A stretch of 61,123 nucleotides of DNA from Pedobacter changchengzhani (lineage in GTDB: Bacteria > Bacteroidota > Bacteroidia > Sphingobacteriales > Sphingobacteriaceae), in contig NZ_SJCY01000015.1 in assembly GCF_004354365.1 (NCBI RefSeq), positions 1-61,123 of the forward strand, in the 5' to 3' direction. A program made the translations under genes and the position numbers. Position 1 is the stretch's first letter, and each line of letters begins with the position of its first letter. The notes below the pieces were generated by a model, which saw only the letters and a list, made by a program, of their open reading frames with translations, had not been told where the DNA came from and did not search any database. Below, one piece after another: positions 43,682 through 52,557 of this stretch.

Positions 43682-46648
43682 TTAATCTATTCGTTTTTCG
43701 GCAGAACTTCCTAAATCGATTACAACAGGAGTAGAAATACATAATGATGAATATGTACCAATAATACGCCCGATTAGCAATGCGAAGATAAATCCACGGA
43801 TACTATCACCACCAAAAATGAAGATTACCAATAACACGAAGAATACAGTTAACGAAGTTAAAATTGTACGACTTAACGTGCTATTTAATGCGAAATTAAT
43901 TAAGTGGTTACGTTCTTCACCATGTAAATCATCTTTACCAGCTTCTTTTAGTTTCTCACGAATTCGGTCAAATACAACAACAGTTTCTGTCATGGTGTAA
44001 CCCATTACTGTTAAAATTGCTGCGATAAAATCTTGCCCAATCTCTAAAGAGAACGGCATAATTCCATCCAAAATGGTATAGAATGAAAGTACCATTAAAA
44101 CATCATGGAACAATGCAATTACTGCACCTAAACCATATTGCCATTTCTTAAATCGTACAACGATGTAGATAAACATGAATAAACATGAAATCAATACCGC
44201 ATAAAATGCGCCGTTTACGATATCACTCGCGATAATTGGCGTAACTTTTTGAGAACTTACAATTTCATATTTGCTACCGCTTAAACCTTTTGCCAAGGCA
44301 TCTTCAACAACTTTATCCGTTTTAATATCTTGATCTTCGATGTGGAATGTAGTGGTAATTTTTACTTGGCTATCTTCTCCAGCTGTTTTTACTTCTGGTG
44401 TTTCGTTGCCAAAAACAGGGCTAAGTTTCGCTTTAAGTTCTTCAGTATTTACACCTTTATCAAAATGTACTAAATAGGTTCTACCACCTTTAAAATCTAC
44501 CCCTAAGTTTAAACCACCATGTTTAAAGTACATTCCAGTACCTGCTATAATAATTATAGTAGATATAATGTAGTAAACTTTACGATGGCCAACAAAGTTG
44601 AATGATAAGTTTTTAAATGCATTACGAGTAAATTTATTATCAAAATTTACTTCGATTTTACGATCTAATAGAGATTCGAAAACAACTCTTGAAATTGCAA
44701 CTGCTGCAAATAACGATGAAAGAATACCGATACATAATGTAGTTGCAAAACCTTGAACAGGACCACTACCAAATACATAAAGGATAGCACCTAAAATAAA
44801 TAAGGTAACGTTTGAATCGATGATTGAAGGCATTGCATGTCTAAAACCTTCGCCAATAGCTGCGCGCATTTGTTTACCATGTGCAAGCTCTTCTCTTACA
44901 CGCTCAAATATTAGGATGTTCGCATCAACCGATAAACCGATGGTTAGTACGATACCAGCAATACCAGGTAAAGTTAACACAGCGCCTAATGAAACCAATA
45001 TCCCGATTACAAAGAATAAGTTGATTAATAGCGCGAAGTTAGCCACCCAGCCTGCACGGTGATAGTACAAAGCCATGAAAATTAAAATCACGATAAACGC
45101 AATAACGAAAGATATTAAACCATCGTGAATTGCTTGTGCACCTAAAGTTGGACCAACAATATAACTACCTGCAATACGTGCTGGAGCTGGTAATTTACCA
45201 GCCTTTAATATATTTGATAAATCTTTTGTATCGGATGGTGTAAAGTTACCAGAGATAGAAGAAATGCCACCTGCAATTTCATTTTGAACAGTAGGAGCAG
45301 AGTAAACTTGGTTATCTAATACAATTGCAATAGACTTTTTATTGTTTGGATCAGCAGCTGCTTCGCCAGTAATTTTTTTCCATTTTGCAGCACCTTCGCT
45401 AGTCATGTACATGGTTACCTCAGGCTTGTTATGCTGGTCGTAATCATCTTTCGAATCGCTAATCGCATCACCGCCCAAATCAGGCTTTCCATCGGCACTT
45501 ACAACTTTAATAGCATAAAGTTCAAATGCTTTTGTACCTTCTCTTGGCTTAACACTCCACATAAACTTCATTGTAGATGGAATAGAAGCCGCAACTTCTG
45601 GAAGTTTTAAGTATGAGTTAACTTTTGCAGTATCTTTCTGTAACGACATACCAACAACAGCACCTGGTATTAATTGTTGTTGACCATTGTCGCCCCTATA
45701 TATTGGTAAACTTAAAACTGCATATAATGGATTTGATTTTTCCATATCAGCTTTAATAGCAGTTGAGTCTTTCTTTGCGCCAGTTTTGGCTAAACTATCT
45801 TTTGCTGCTGCTTTTTCCAAGCCAGCCAATTTACCACCATCTGCAACAACTTTAGCTGTATCTTTATCGGCAGTTACTTTTAACGTAGCCGCTAAAGTTT
45901 TATTTATGTTTTCAAGCAAAGGCGCAACCTCTTGTACTTGGTAAACCTGCCAAAATTGTAGTTCGGCAGAACCTTGTAAAAGTTTAGCAATACGGTCTTT
46001 ATCTTGTACACCTGGCATTTCGATTAAGATACGGTTACTTCCTTCTTGCTTTTGCATGTTAGGACTAACGACTCCGAAACCATCAATACGAGACCGTAAA
46101 ACAGTAAACGAACGATCGATTGCACTAGTTGCTTCTCTTTCTAAAAAGGATTCAACCTCATTATTAGATGCGTTTGGTTTGATTTGCGATGCATTATCTT
46201 GGTTTGAAAAATAATCAGCTAATTTAACATTAGGATTAATTTTCTCGAACTCATCAACAAAAATTTTGATGTAATCCTTACCGCCTGCATTTAACTTAAC
46301 CTGAGCATTTTGAACTGCTTGAGTAAAATTAGCATCAACGGTGTTGCCTGCTAACGATTTAACCAATTCTGCTAACGATATTTCCATCGTTACGTTCATT
46401 CCACCTTTTAAATCTAAACCTAAATTAATCTCTTTAGATTTAACCTCTTGGTAAGTAAATCCTATTAAAGGATAAACCTTGATGGTGCTCATAGAATCTA
46501 AATAAGCTTTCTCTTTAGATAAATCACCTTTAGCATAGTCCTTCGCAGCTTTTTCTACTCTGGATGCTACCAAAGTAAAAGATAACGCGTACGCACAAAC
46601 GATAGCTAATACTATCGCCATAAACTTTATAAAACCTTTTCCTTGCAT
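43682..46648 (-). CDS. secDF: Fused protein translocase SecDF
   Basis: A 988-residue fusion of SecD and SecF that uses the proton gradient to help proteins leave the Sec channel. The SecD part has the first helix, GLDLKGGMNVTMEIS, the P1 periplasmic domain (with a Lys/Ala-rich insert near 255-300), IEMPGVQDKDRIAKLLQGSAELQFW, and GLSVDANILIFERVREEL. The SecF part has LGVDFKGGRTYLVHFD and MTETVVVFDRIREKL. Twelve membrane helices are expected. The fused form is normal in Bacteroidota. It is monocistronic, with a terminator behind it. Confidence 0.96.
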   Translation of the reverse strand: MQGKGFIKFMAIVLAIVCAYALSFTLVASRVEKAAKDYAKGDLSKEKAYLDSMSTIKVYPLIGFTYQEVKSKEINLGLDLKGGMNVTMEISLAELVKSLAGNTVDANFTQAVQNAQVKLNAGGKDYIKIFVDEFEKINPNVKLADYFSNQDNASQIKPNASNNEVESFLEREATSAIDRSFTVLRSRIDGFGVVSPNMQKQEGSNRILIEMPGVQDKDRIAKLLQGSAELQFWQVYQVQEVAPLLENINKTLAATLKVTADKDTAKVVADGGKLAGLEKAAAKDSLAKTGAKKDSTAIKADMEKSNPLYAVLSLPIYRGDNGQQQLIPGAVVGMSLQKDTAKVNSYLKLPEVAASIPSTMKFMWSVKPREGTKAFELYAIKVVSADGKPDLGGDAISDSKDDYDQHNKPEVTMYMTSEGAAKWKKITGEAAADPNNKKSIAIVLDNQVYSAPTVQNEIAGGISSISGNFTPSDTKDLSNILKAGKLPAPARIAGSYIVGPTLGAQAIHDGLISFVIAFIVILIFMALYYHRAGWVANFALLINLFFVIGILVSLGAVLTLPGIAGIVLTIGLSVDANILIFERVREELAHGKQMRAAIGEGFRHAMPSIIDSNVTLFILGAILYVFGSGPVQGFATTLCIGILSSLFAAVAISRVVFESLLDRKIEVNFDNKFTRNAFKNLSFNFVGHRKVYYIISTIIIIAGTGMYFKHGGLNLGVDFKGGRTYLVHFDKGVNTEELKAKLSPVFGNETPEVKTAGEDSQVKITTTFHIEDQDIKTDKVVEDALAKGLSGSKYEIVSSQKVTPIIASDIVNGAFYAVLISCLFMFIYIVVRFKKWQYGLGAVIALFHDVLMVLSFYTILDGIMPFSLEIGQDFIAAILTVMGYTMTETVVVFDRIREKLKEAGKDDLHGEERNHLINFALNSTLSRTILTSLTVFFVLLVIFIFGGDSIRGFIFALLIGRIIGTYSSLCISTPVVIDLGSSAEKRID

Positions 46649-47004
46649 TGTTTGTTTAAAATAATGTGTCTTTCGCTGTTTTTCAACAAGTCGGCAAATC
46701 TAATTAAATTTTTAATTTTAATACCTGTTAATTGATAATTTATCAACTTAAATTTTATCGAGGTAATAATATTTTGGGTTTTTGTGTTAAAACTTGATCA
46801 AAAGCATGTAAAAAAAACTTAGTTAGTTAAAATAGTTTTCTTTTGGTTTTTGGGAAATCTTTTTATCACTTAATATATCTGATTTTTACTTTTTTAGCTA
46901 ATGAAGTCGGGAAAAATCCAGCTTCAAAAGGCACAAAATTTGATAAAATTAGGGAGTTTGCATCCGTGTTAAACGAATTTGTAAATACTACTAAAATTTG
47001 TTAG
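46649..47004. other. secDF upstream region
   Basis: AT-rich DNA between the folA stop and the secDF ATG. It should contain the secDF promoter. I see no terminator for folA, no RNA structure and no gene. Confidence 0.4.
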
Positions 47005-47553
47005 TTATTTTCTTTTCAAAACCTCAAAAGTATAATCGAACTTATTTTTTTCATCAGCCTTATGTGCTTGTTTACTAATTACTTCCCACTCGTTTTTATT
47101 AAATTCTGGGAAAAATGTATCTGCATCAAAACTATTGTGAATGGTTGTTAAATATAAAGTTGTTGTTGATGGTAAAGCCTGTCTGTAGATCTCCGAACCA
47201 CCGATAATAAAGACTTGTTGTTCTTCATTTTTTGTAATTTCAATTGCTTCGTCAAAGCTATTTGCCACTTCAACGCCATCAATCTTGAGGTTTTTATCTC
47301 TTGTAATGATGATGTTTCTTCTATTAGGCAAAGGTTTCCCAACAGAATCGAAAGTTTTCCGACCCATTATTACCGTATGACCAGAGGTAGTTTGTTTAAA
47401 ATATTTCAAATCAGCAGGCATGTGCCACAACAGCTGGTTGTTTTTACCAATTTCAAAATTTTCGCCAACCGCTACAGCGATAGATAATCCCCAACCCCTC
47501 GGCGTGTTTAACCCCTCCGCCCCTAAAGGGGAACTTGACTTTCCAACGTTCAT
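47005..47553 (-). CDS. folA: Dihydrofolate reductase with repeat-derived N-terminus
   Basis: A 182-residue enzyme that reduces dihydrofolate with NADPH, the partner of thymidylate synthase upstream. The family core begins at LSIAVAVGEN and continues with LLWHMPADLKYFK, GHTVIMGRKTFDSVGKPLPNRRNII and FIIGGSEIYRQAL. About 22 residues precede it, with no match in usual DHFRs. They are encoded by a copy of the CCCC/GGGG repeat (segment SSPLGAEGLNTPRGWG). No other ATG, GTG or TTG in frame lies between this ATG and the core, so the repeat appears to supply the start codon. It forms an operon with thyA. Confidence 0.93.
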   Translation of the reverse strand: MNVGKSSSPLGAEGLNTPRGWGLSIAVAVGENFEIGKNNQLLWHMPADLKYFKQTTSGHTVIMGRKTFDSVGKPLPNRRNIIITRDKNLKIDGVEVANSFDEAIEITKNEEQQVFIIGGSEIYRQALPSTTTLYLTTIHNSFDADTFFPEFNKNEWEVISKQAHKADEKNKFDYTFEVLKRK

Positions 47554-47770
47554 GTATATTTTTTGAATTTATGTTTATGCTTTTCCAATATGCTTGTCGC
47601 TCCCCCTAAAGTGGAACTTGACTTTCCAACGTTCATGTATGTTTTATTAATTTTTGTTATAAAGCTATCTATCCTTAAGCAACGAACTTTCCGTCTTGCC
47701 CTTCACTTTAATTTTTCGTATTTACGCTTGTCCAAAATGCCTGTCGCTCCCCCCTCAGGGGGCTGGGGGG
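47488..47770. repeat. Cluster of CCCC/GGGG repeats between thyA and folA
   Basis: At least three partial copies lie head to tail. The first (47488-47556) overlaps the folA 5' end. A 28-bp stretch at 47529-47556 containing CTTGACTTTCCAACGTTCAT recurs exactly at 47613-47640. GCTTTTCCAATATGCTTGTCGCTCCCCC (about 47579-47606) resembles CGCTTGTCCAAAATGCCTGTCGCTCCCCC (about 47725-47753). The last copy, with CCCCCCTCAGGGGGCTGGGGGG, runs into the thyA stop codon. Confidence 0.75.
47550..47636 (-). other. Possible 28-codon leader ORF overlapping the folA start
   Basis: The duplicated repeat copy gives a second ATG at 47636, followed by MNVGKSSSTLGGA and ending KHKFKKYT. Its TGA overlaps the folA ATG (ATGA). 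The first eight residues are identical to those of folA because both come from the same repeat. Translational coupling is possible. Whether it is translated cannot be told. Confidence 0.35.
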
Positions 47771-48592
47771 TTATATCGCCACCGCGCCTTTTATATGTGG
47801 ATGTGCTTCGTAATTTTCTAATGTAAAATCTTCAAATTTAAAATCGAAAATACTTTTTACATTAGGATTAATTTTCATTTTTGGCAATGGTTTTGGATCT
47901 CTACTTAATTGTAAATTTGTTTGTTCAATATGGTTGTTGTATAAGTGGGCATCGCCTAAAGTATGCACGAAATCACCAACTTCCAAATCGCAAACCTGAG
48001 CCACCATCATGGTTAACAAGGCGTAGGATGCAATATTGAAAGGAACGCCTAGGAATATGTCGGCACTGCGTTGGTAAAGCTGTAAACTAAGTTTACCTTT
48101 TGTTTCCCCCATTAGAGGATTAGGGGGAGCTACATAAAACTGAAAAAAAGCATGACAGGGCGGTAAAGCCATTTGCTCAATTTCTGCAACGTTCCATGCA
48201 GAAACAATAATTCGGCGAGAATCAGGATTGGTTTTTATGGTATTTATAATGTTAGTGATTTGATCAATATGATTACCATCTGGCGTGGGCCAGCTTCTCC
48301 ATTGGGAACCATAAACGGGACCCAAATTTCCATCAGCATCCGCCCACTCATCCCAAATGCGAACGCCATTATCTTTTAAATACTTGATGTTTGTATCGCC
48401 TGTTAAAAACCAAATTAACTCGTGTATTATAGATTTTAAATGCAGTTTTTTAGTGGTCACCATGGGGAAGCCATCTTGCAAATTGAAACGCATTTGATGT
48501 CCAAAAACACTGATAGTTCCTGTGCCCGTACGATCGTGTTTTTGTGTGCCATGATCGAGCACCTGTTGCATTAAATCTAAATATTGTTTCAT
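47771..48592 (-). CDS. thyA: Thymidylate synthase with in-frame repeat insertion
   Basis: A 273-residue enzyme that makes dTMP from dUMP and methylene-tetrahydrofolate. The start [33 protein letters not shown], the catalytic C146 in [13 protein letters not shown], and [20 protein letters not shown] are typical. E. coli ThyA has 264 residues. The excess here is an insertion right after FYV, reading [12 protein letters not shown], before KLSLQLYQ where others read ADGKLSCQLYQ. All catalytic residues remain. The gene ends in KGAVAI with its stop abutting a repeat copy. folA follows on the same strand. Confidence 0.97.
   Translation of the reverse strand: MKQYLDLMQQVLDHGTQKHDRTGTGTISVFGHQMRFNLQDGFPMVTTKKLHLKSIIHELIWFLTGDTNIKYLKDNGVRIWDEWADADGNLGPVYGSQWRSWPTPDGNHIDQITNIINTIKTNPDSRRIIVSAWNVAEIEQMALPPCHAFFQFYVAPPNPLMGETKGKLSLQLYQRSADIFLGVPFNIASYALLTMMVAQVCDLEVGDFVHTLGDAHLYNNHIEQTNLQLSRDPKPLPKMKINPNVKSIFDFKFEDFTLENYEAHPHIKGAVAI
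48095..48130 (-). repeat. GC-rich repeat inserted in frame in thyA
   Basis: Thirty-six bases encode [12 protein letters not shown]. On the coding strand they read CTCCCCCTAATCC and then TCTAATGGGGGAAACAAAAGG. The CCCCC/GGGGG ends can pair. The last part matches the insertion in the type IIG gene (TGGGGGAACAAAAGG) with one base difference. Length is a multiple of three. The site is a surface turn after the catalytic-Cys strand. Confidence 0.65.
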
Positions 48593-48838
48593 ATATACCT
48601 TACCCGAATAACGTTTTTTATCTCGATAATTACAAATATCTAAAATTTCTGTTGTTGAACTTCTTTTTATCCGTTAAAATTAAATTTTAATGTTTTGAGA
48701 TTGGAAGTTGGCTAATGCTGAGGCACAAATATTTTTAAATTATTTAACAACAAAACAACACCTTAAAAAACACTTTTGTATGTTTGTGAAAGAAATCGTA
48801 TTTGAGCAAGAAATCTCAAATTTCAATCTACAATCTGA

Positions 48839-49642
48839 ATGTTATCTTTTCCAAACGCAAAAATAAATTTAGGGTTAAATATAACCGAAAAAAGAACAGA
48901 TGGTTATCATAATTTAGAAACTGTTTTTTATCCCATACAAATAAAAGACGCTATAGAAATTATTGATGCCGAAGAAACCATTTGTAAGATTTTCGGTATC
49001 GATGTTCCTGGCGATACTAAAGATAATATTTGTGTAAAAGCTTACAATTTAATTGCAGCAGATTTTAAATTGCCAGCACAGCAGATAAATTTACTTAAGA
49101 ATATACCAGTTGGTGCTGGTTTGGGTGGTGGTTCTGCAGATTGTGCTTTTATTATTAGGTCGATAAATGAAAAATTTAACCTTGGTTTATCTTTAGCGCA
49201 GATGGAAAATTATGCACGCAAATTAGGTTCTGATTGCGCGTTTTTTATTAAAAACAAACCTAGTTTCGCATTTAATAAAGGTGATGAATTTGAAGATTTT
49301 CCAATCGATTTATCAATGTTTTATAAAGTTTTGGTTAAACCACCAATTCACGTTAGCACAGCAGATGCCTACGCGTTGGTAAAACCTCAAAGACCTTTGC
49401 AATCTTTAAAAGAAATATTACATTTGCCCATACCAATATGGCGAAATAAGGTTATAAACGATTTCGAAATGTCTGTTTTCGCAAAATATCCGCAAATCCA
49501 TCAAATAAAAAATAGTTTATACCATGCTGGTGCAGTTTTCGCATTGATGAGTGGAAGCGGTTCTTCGGTTTTTGCACTATTTAACCAAGCGATAAAGTTG
49601 GCAGAACTGGAGAAAGATAACTTAGTTTTTTATAATATTTAA
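48839..49642 (+). CDS. ispE: 4-diphosphocytidyl-2-C-methyl-D-erythritol kinase
   Basis: A 267-residue GHMP kinase of the MEP isoprenoid pathway. FPNAKINLGLNITEKRTDGYHNLETVFYP carries the substrate-binding start and catalytic Lys. The ATP loop is IPVGAGLGGGSADCAF, and the third motif is FALMSGSGSSVFALF. The catalytic Asp lies in KLGSDCAFFI. It diverges from thyA. It is followed by OsmC after 68 bp containing a small CGAAAA hairpin, so the two may be separate. Confidence 0.95.
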   Translation: MLSFPNAKINLGLNITEKRTDGYHNLETVFYPIQIKDAIEIIDAEETICKIFGIDVPGDTKDNICVKAYNLIAADFKLPAQQINLLKNIPVGAGLGGGSADCAFIIRSINEKFNLGLSLAQMENYARKLGSDCAFFIKNKPSFAFNKGDEFEDFPIDLSMFYKVLVKPPIHVSTADAYALVKPQRPLQSLKEILHLPIPIWRNKVINDFEMSVFAKYPQIHQIKNSLYHAGAVFALMSGSGSSVFALFNQAIKLAELEKDNLVFYNI

Positions 49643-49710
49643 TTTTCATTTTTCGTCGCTCGTTTTTCGAAAACGAAAGACGGCCAACGAAAAACAATTA
49701 AAGAGAAGAA

Positions 49711-50130
49711 ATGAACATAAATCTAATCCGCAAGAGCGGAAAATTTAATTTTGAGGCAGAAAACGAAAGTGGTTTTACAGTTGAGTTAGATGCAAAAACT
49801 GCCATTGGAGGCGAAGGCAAAGGTTTTAGGCCTATGGAGATGCTTTTAATTGGCTTAGGTGGTTGCAGTGGGATAGATATGGTTAATGTTTTAACTAAGC
49901 AAAAGGAGCCTCTTAATGATATTAAAATTGCGATTAATGCAAGTCGAAAGGATGAAGAAATGCCACCTATTTTTGATGTTATTAATATTCACTTTGATTT
50001 ATTTGGCGATTTAAATGTGCAAAAAGTAGAACGTGCTTTAGTTATGACTTTTGATAAATATTGCTCCGTATCGAACATTTTAGGTCGATCGGCAACCATA
50101 AATTTTACTTATGAAATACATAAGGTTTAG
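49711..50130 (+). CDS. OsmC-family peroxide-reducing protein
   Basis: A 139-residue OsmC/Ohr-like protein that reduces organic peroxides with paired Cys. The two positions are visible in IGLGGCSGIDMVNVL and DKYCSVSNIL. FRPMEMLLIG is the usual lead-in. The type is the YhfA-like OsmC branch rather than Ohr. It is cytoplasmic. The 66 bases before metZ hold short direct repeats of CTCACATCTCA type. Confidence 0.9.
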   Translation: MNINLIRKSGKFNFEAENESGFTVELDAKTAIGGEGKGFRPMEMLLIGLGGCSGIDMVNVLTKQKEPLNDIKIAINASRKDEEMPPIFDVINIHFDLFGDLNVQKVERALVMTFDKYCSVSNILGRSATINFTYEIHKV

Positions 50131-50196
50131 GGTATGAGGTTTAAGGCTTAAGGTCTAATCTCACATCTCATATCTCAATACTCACATCTTAATAAA

Positions 50197-51363
50197 ATGA
50201 AATCCGAAAATTTTGAAACCATAGCCATTCGTACACAAGCTGAACGCAGTGGGCATAAAGAACATTCTACAGCTATTTATTTAACGTCTAGTTATAAGTT
50301 TGATGATGCTGAAGAAATGCGCGCACTTTTTACAAACGAAAAAGAAGGCAATGTTTACAGCCGTTATTCTAACCCAAATACATCAGAATTTATAGAAAAA
50401 ATGGCGCTTTTAGAAGGTGCAGAAGATGGTTTTGCAACAGCATCGGGCATGGCTGCTGTTTTTACTACTTTTGGTGCTTTTTTAAAAAGTGGCGATCATG
50501 TACTTTCTAGCCGTTCGGTATTTGGTTCTACTCATCAATTGCTAAATAACGTGTTTTCTAAATGGGGCATTACGTATTCGTACGCCGATTTGGATAAACC
50601 GCAAGATTGGGAAGCGTTAATTAACGAAAAGACGAAGATGATTTTCGTGGAAACACCTTCTAACCCCGGTATTGATATTATAGATTTGCAATTTCTGGGC
50701 GATTTGGCCAAAAAGCACAACGTATTATTGGTGGTTGATAACTGTTTCGCTACGCCTTATTTACAACAACCTTTAAAATTTGGTGCACATATTTCTATCC
50801 ATTCGGCCACTAAATATATTGATGGACAGGGTAGGACCCTTGGCGGGATTATATTAGGAAGTAAAAAATTAATGGTTGATATTATCGCTTTTGCACGCCA
50901 CAGTGGTCCAGCTTTATCACCGTTTAACGCTTGGATACTATCAAAAAGTTTAGAAACTTTAGCAGTACGTATGGATAGACATTGCGAAAATGCACTTAAA
51001 GTGGCTACATTTTTAGAAAATCATCCGAAAATAAAGACTGTTAAATATCCTTTCTTACCTTCGCACCCGCAGTATGAAATTGCTAAGAAGCAAATGAGCC
51101 AAGGCGGTGGTATTGTAACTATTGTGGTGCACGGTGGCATTGATGGTGCACGTACTTTTTTGGACGGTTTAAAAATGTTTTCTATTTCCGCAAATTTAGC
51201 CGATACACGTTCGATTGCAACGCACCCAGCAACAAGTACACACAATAAATTAACAGAAGAACAGCGTAATGAGGTAGGTATTGAACAAGGTTCTATACGT
51301 TTATCTATCGGTTTAGAACATATTGACGATATAATTGCCGATATTGAGGGCGCACTAAGCTAA
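50197..51363 (+). CDS. metZ: O-succinylhomoserine sulfhydrylase
   Basis: A 388-residue PLP enzyme of the Cys/Met gamma-family, making homocysteine from an activated homoserine and sulfide. Motifs: YSRYSNPNTSEFIEKMALLEGAE, FATASGMAAVFT, VDNCFATPYLQQP and the PLP Lys K206 in HSATKYIDGQGR; the GQGR following is typical of MetZ. It ends with SIRLSIGLEHIDDIIADIE. O-acetylhomoserine as substrate is possible. No SAM riboswitch is visible in the short leader. Confidence 0.92.
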   Translation: MKSENFETIAIRTQAERSGHKEHSTAIYLTSSYKFDDAEEMRALFTNEKEGNVYSRYSNPNTSEFIEKMALLEGAEDGFATASGMAAVFTTFGAFLKSGDHVLSSRSVFGSTHQLLNNVFSKWGITYSYADLDKPQDWEALINEKTKMIFVETPSNPGIDIIDLQFLGDLAKKHNVLLVVDNCFATPYLQQPLKFGAHISIHSATKYIDGQGRTLGGIILGSKKLMVDIIAFARHSGPALSPFNAWILSKSLETLAVRMDRHCENALKVATFLENHPKIKTVKYPFLPSHPQYEIAKKQMSQGGGIVTIVVHGGIDGARTFLDGLKMFSISANLADTRSIATHPATSTHNKLTEEQRNEVGIEQGSIRLSIGLEHIDDIIADIEGALS

Positions 51364-51394
51364 TAGTTAATTTACTTTTTAAATAAAACATAAT

Positions 51395-51832
51395 ATGATG
51401 CGACACACTATTTTTTTGATTTCCGTTATGATGCTATTTTGTAGTGGTTTATTTGCCCAACAAAATAAAGAAAATTGGACCAAAAATCAATTATTGGAGC
51501 CCTCGGTACTTGCTTCTAAAATAACTGAAAATAAAGCAAAAAATTTGTTAATTCTTTCTATCGGACCTGATGCAGTTATTAAAGGTTCTGTAGAAATTGG
51601 TCCTGGCCAAAATCCAAAAAACATTAAGAATTTAGAAAACTACCTTAAAAATGTACCGAAGACTAAGGAAGTAATTATTTATTGCGGTTGTTGCCCGTTT
51701 GAGAGATGCCCGAATGTTAGGCCTGCCTTTAAGTTATTAATGGATATGGGTTTTAAAAATGGAAAATTGCTCAATCTTCCTAAAAACATTAAAACAAATT
51801 GGTTAGATAAAGATTACCCAACGAACGATTAA
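51395..51832 (+). CDS. Secreted rhodanese-like protein with Cys-rich active loop
   Basis: A 145-residue protein with a signal peptide ending near GLFAQ (about residue 22) and a rhodanese-like fold: LLILSIGPDAVIKGS, then EVIIYCGCCPFERCPNVRPAFKLLM. The active loop CGCCPFERC has four Cys rather than the single catalytic Cys of a sulfurtransferase, so it may bind metal or form disulphides. It starts 31 bases after metZ and is one base from a TlpA-like gene, suggesting a small periplasmic thiol unit. Confidence 0.82.
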   Translation: MMRHTIFLISVMMLFCSGLFAQQNKENWTKNQLLEPSVLASKITENKAKNLLILSIGPDAVIKGSVEIGPGQNPKNIKNLENYLKNVPKTKEVIIYCGCCPFERCPNVRPAFKLLMDMGFKNGKLLNLPKNIKTNWLDKDYPTND

Positions 51833-51833
51833 A

Positions 51834-52355
51834 ATGAAAAAAGTAGCCTGTTTTTTATTGATCTCGTTTTTTGCGACAAGCATTATTTTCGGTCAGAGTA
51901 AGATTTTAAAAATTGGGCAAATTGCACCTAAAATTGCATTGCCTACACCAAATGGAGACACGATAACACTCTCATCGCTAAAAGGAAAGTTAGTTTTGAT
52001 CGATTTTTGGGCAACTTGGTGTGCCCCTTGTGTAAAAGAGCAACCAGAGTTAAAGGCTTTGTATGTTAAACACGCTAATCAAGTAAAAGCAGGTAAATTT
52101 GAAATTTTGGGTGTTTCATTAGATAAAAACAAAGAAAACTGGGAAAAAAGCATTGAGCATTTAAAAATTGATTGGCCCCAGGTAAGTGACCTTAAGTTTT
52201 GGAAAAGCCAGGTAGCAAAAGATTATGCAATTGAAGATTTGCCATTTAATGTGCTGGTAAATGAGGACGGATTGATTGTGGCGATTAATTTACATGAGAA
52301 GAAGTTGGTAAATTTTATTGATGATTATTTGAACGCTAAAATAAAACAACCTTAA
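51834..52355 (+). CDS. TlpA-like thiol-disulphide reductase
   Basis: A 173-residue periplasmic thioredoxin-like protein. The signal peptide ends near IIFGQ (about residue 20). The active site is FWATWCAPCVKEQPELKAL, the cis-Pro region is IEDLPFNVLVNEDG, and ISLD-type strands place it among TlpA/ResA reductases. One base separates it from the Cys-rich rhodanese gene, a plausible substrate or partner. Homologues act in cytochrome c maturation or disulphide repair. Confidence 0.93.
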   Translation: MKKVACFLLISFFATSIIFGQSKILKIGQIAPKIALPTPNGDTITLSSLKGKLVLIDFWATWCAPCVKEQPELKALYVKHANQVKAGKFEILGVSLDKNKENWEKSIEHLKIDWPQVSDLKFWKSQVAKDYAIEDLPFNVLVNEDGLIVAINLHEKKLVNFIDDYLNAKIKQP

Positions 52356-52557
52356 AGAAAATCTCATTTACACCCTCTAAAAAGTTGTAGAAATAGTTTA
52401 GCTGTACATTTTAAGAATTCGACAAAACTGCGTGTACGCAATTGATAGCGCTATAGTGAAAGTTTTTTTACAATTACGTCACAAAACCTCAAAAAAATAT
52501 AGATTTACACAAAAAATTAGATTGTAAATTGCGAAAATTTCTAAATAAGAATTAACA

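Noticed and set aside
50131..50196. SAM riboswitch before metZ
   Set aside because: The 66-base leader is too short and shows only CTCACATCTCA-type direct repeats.
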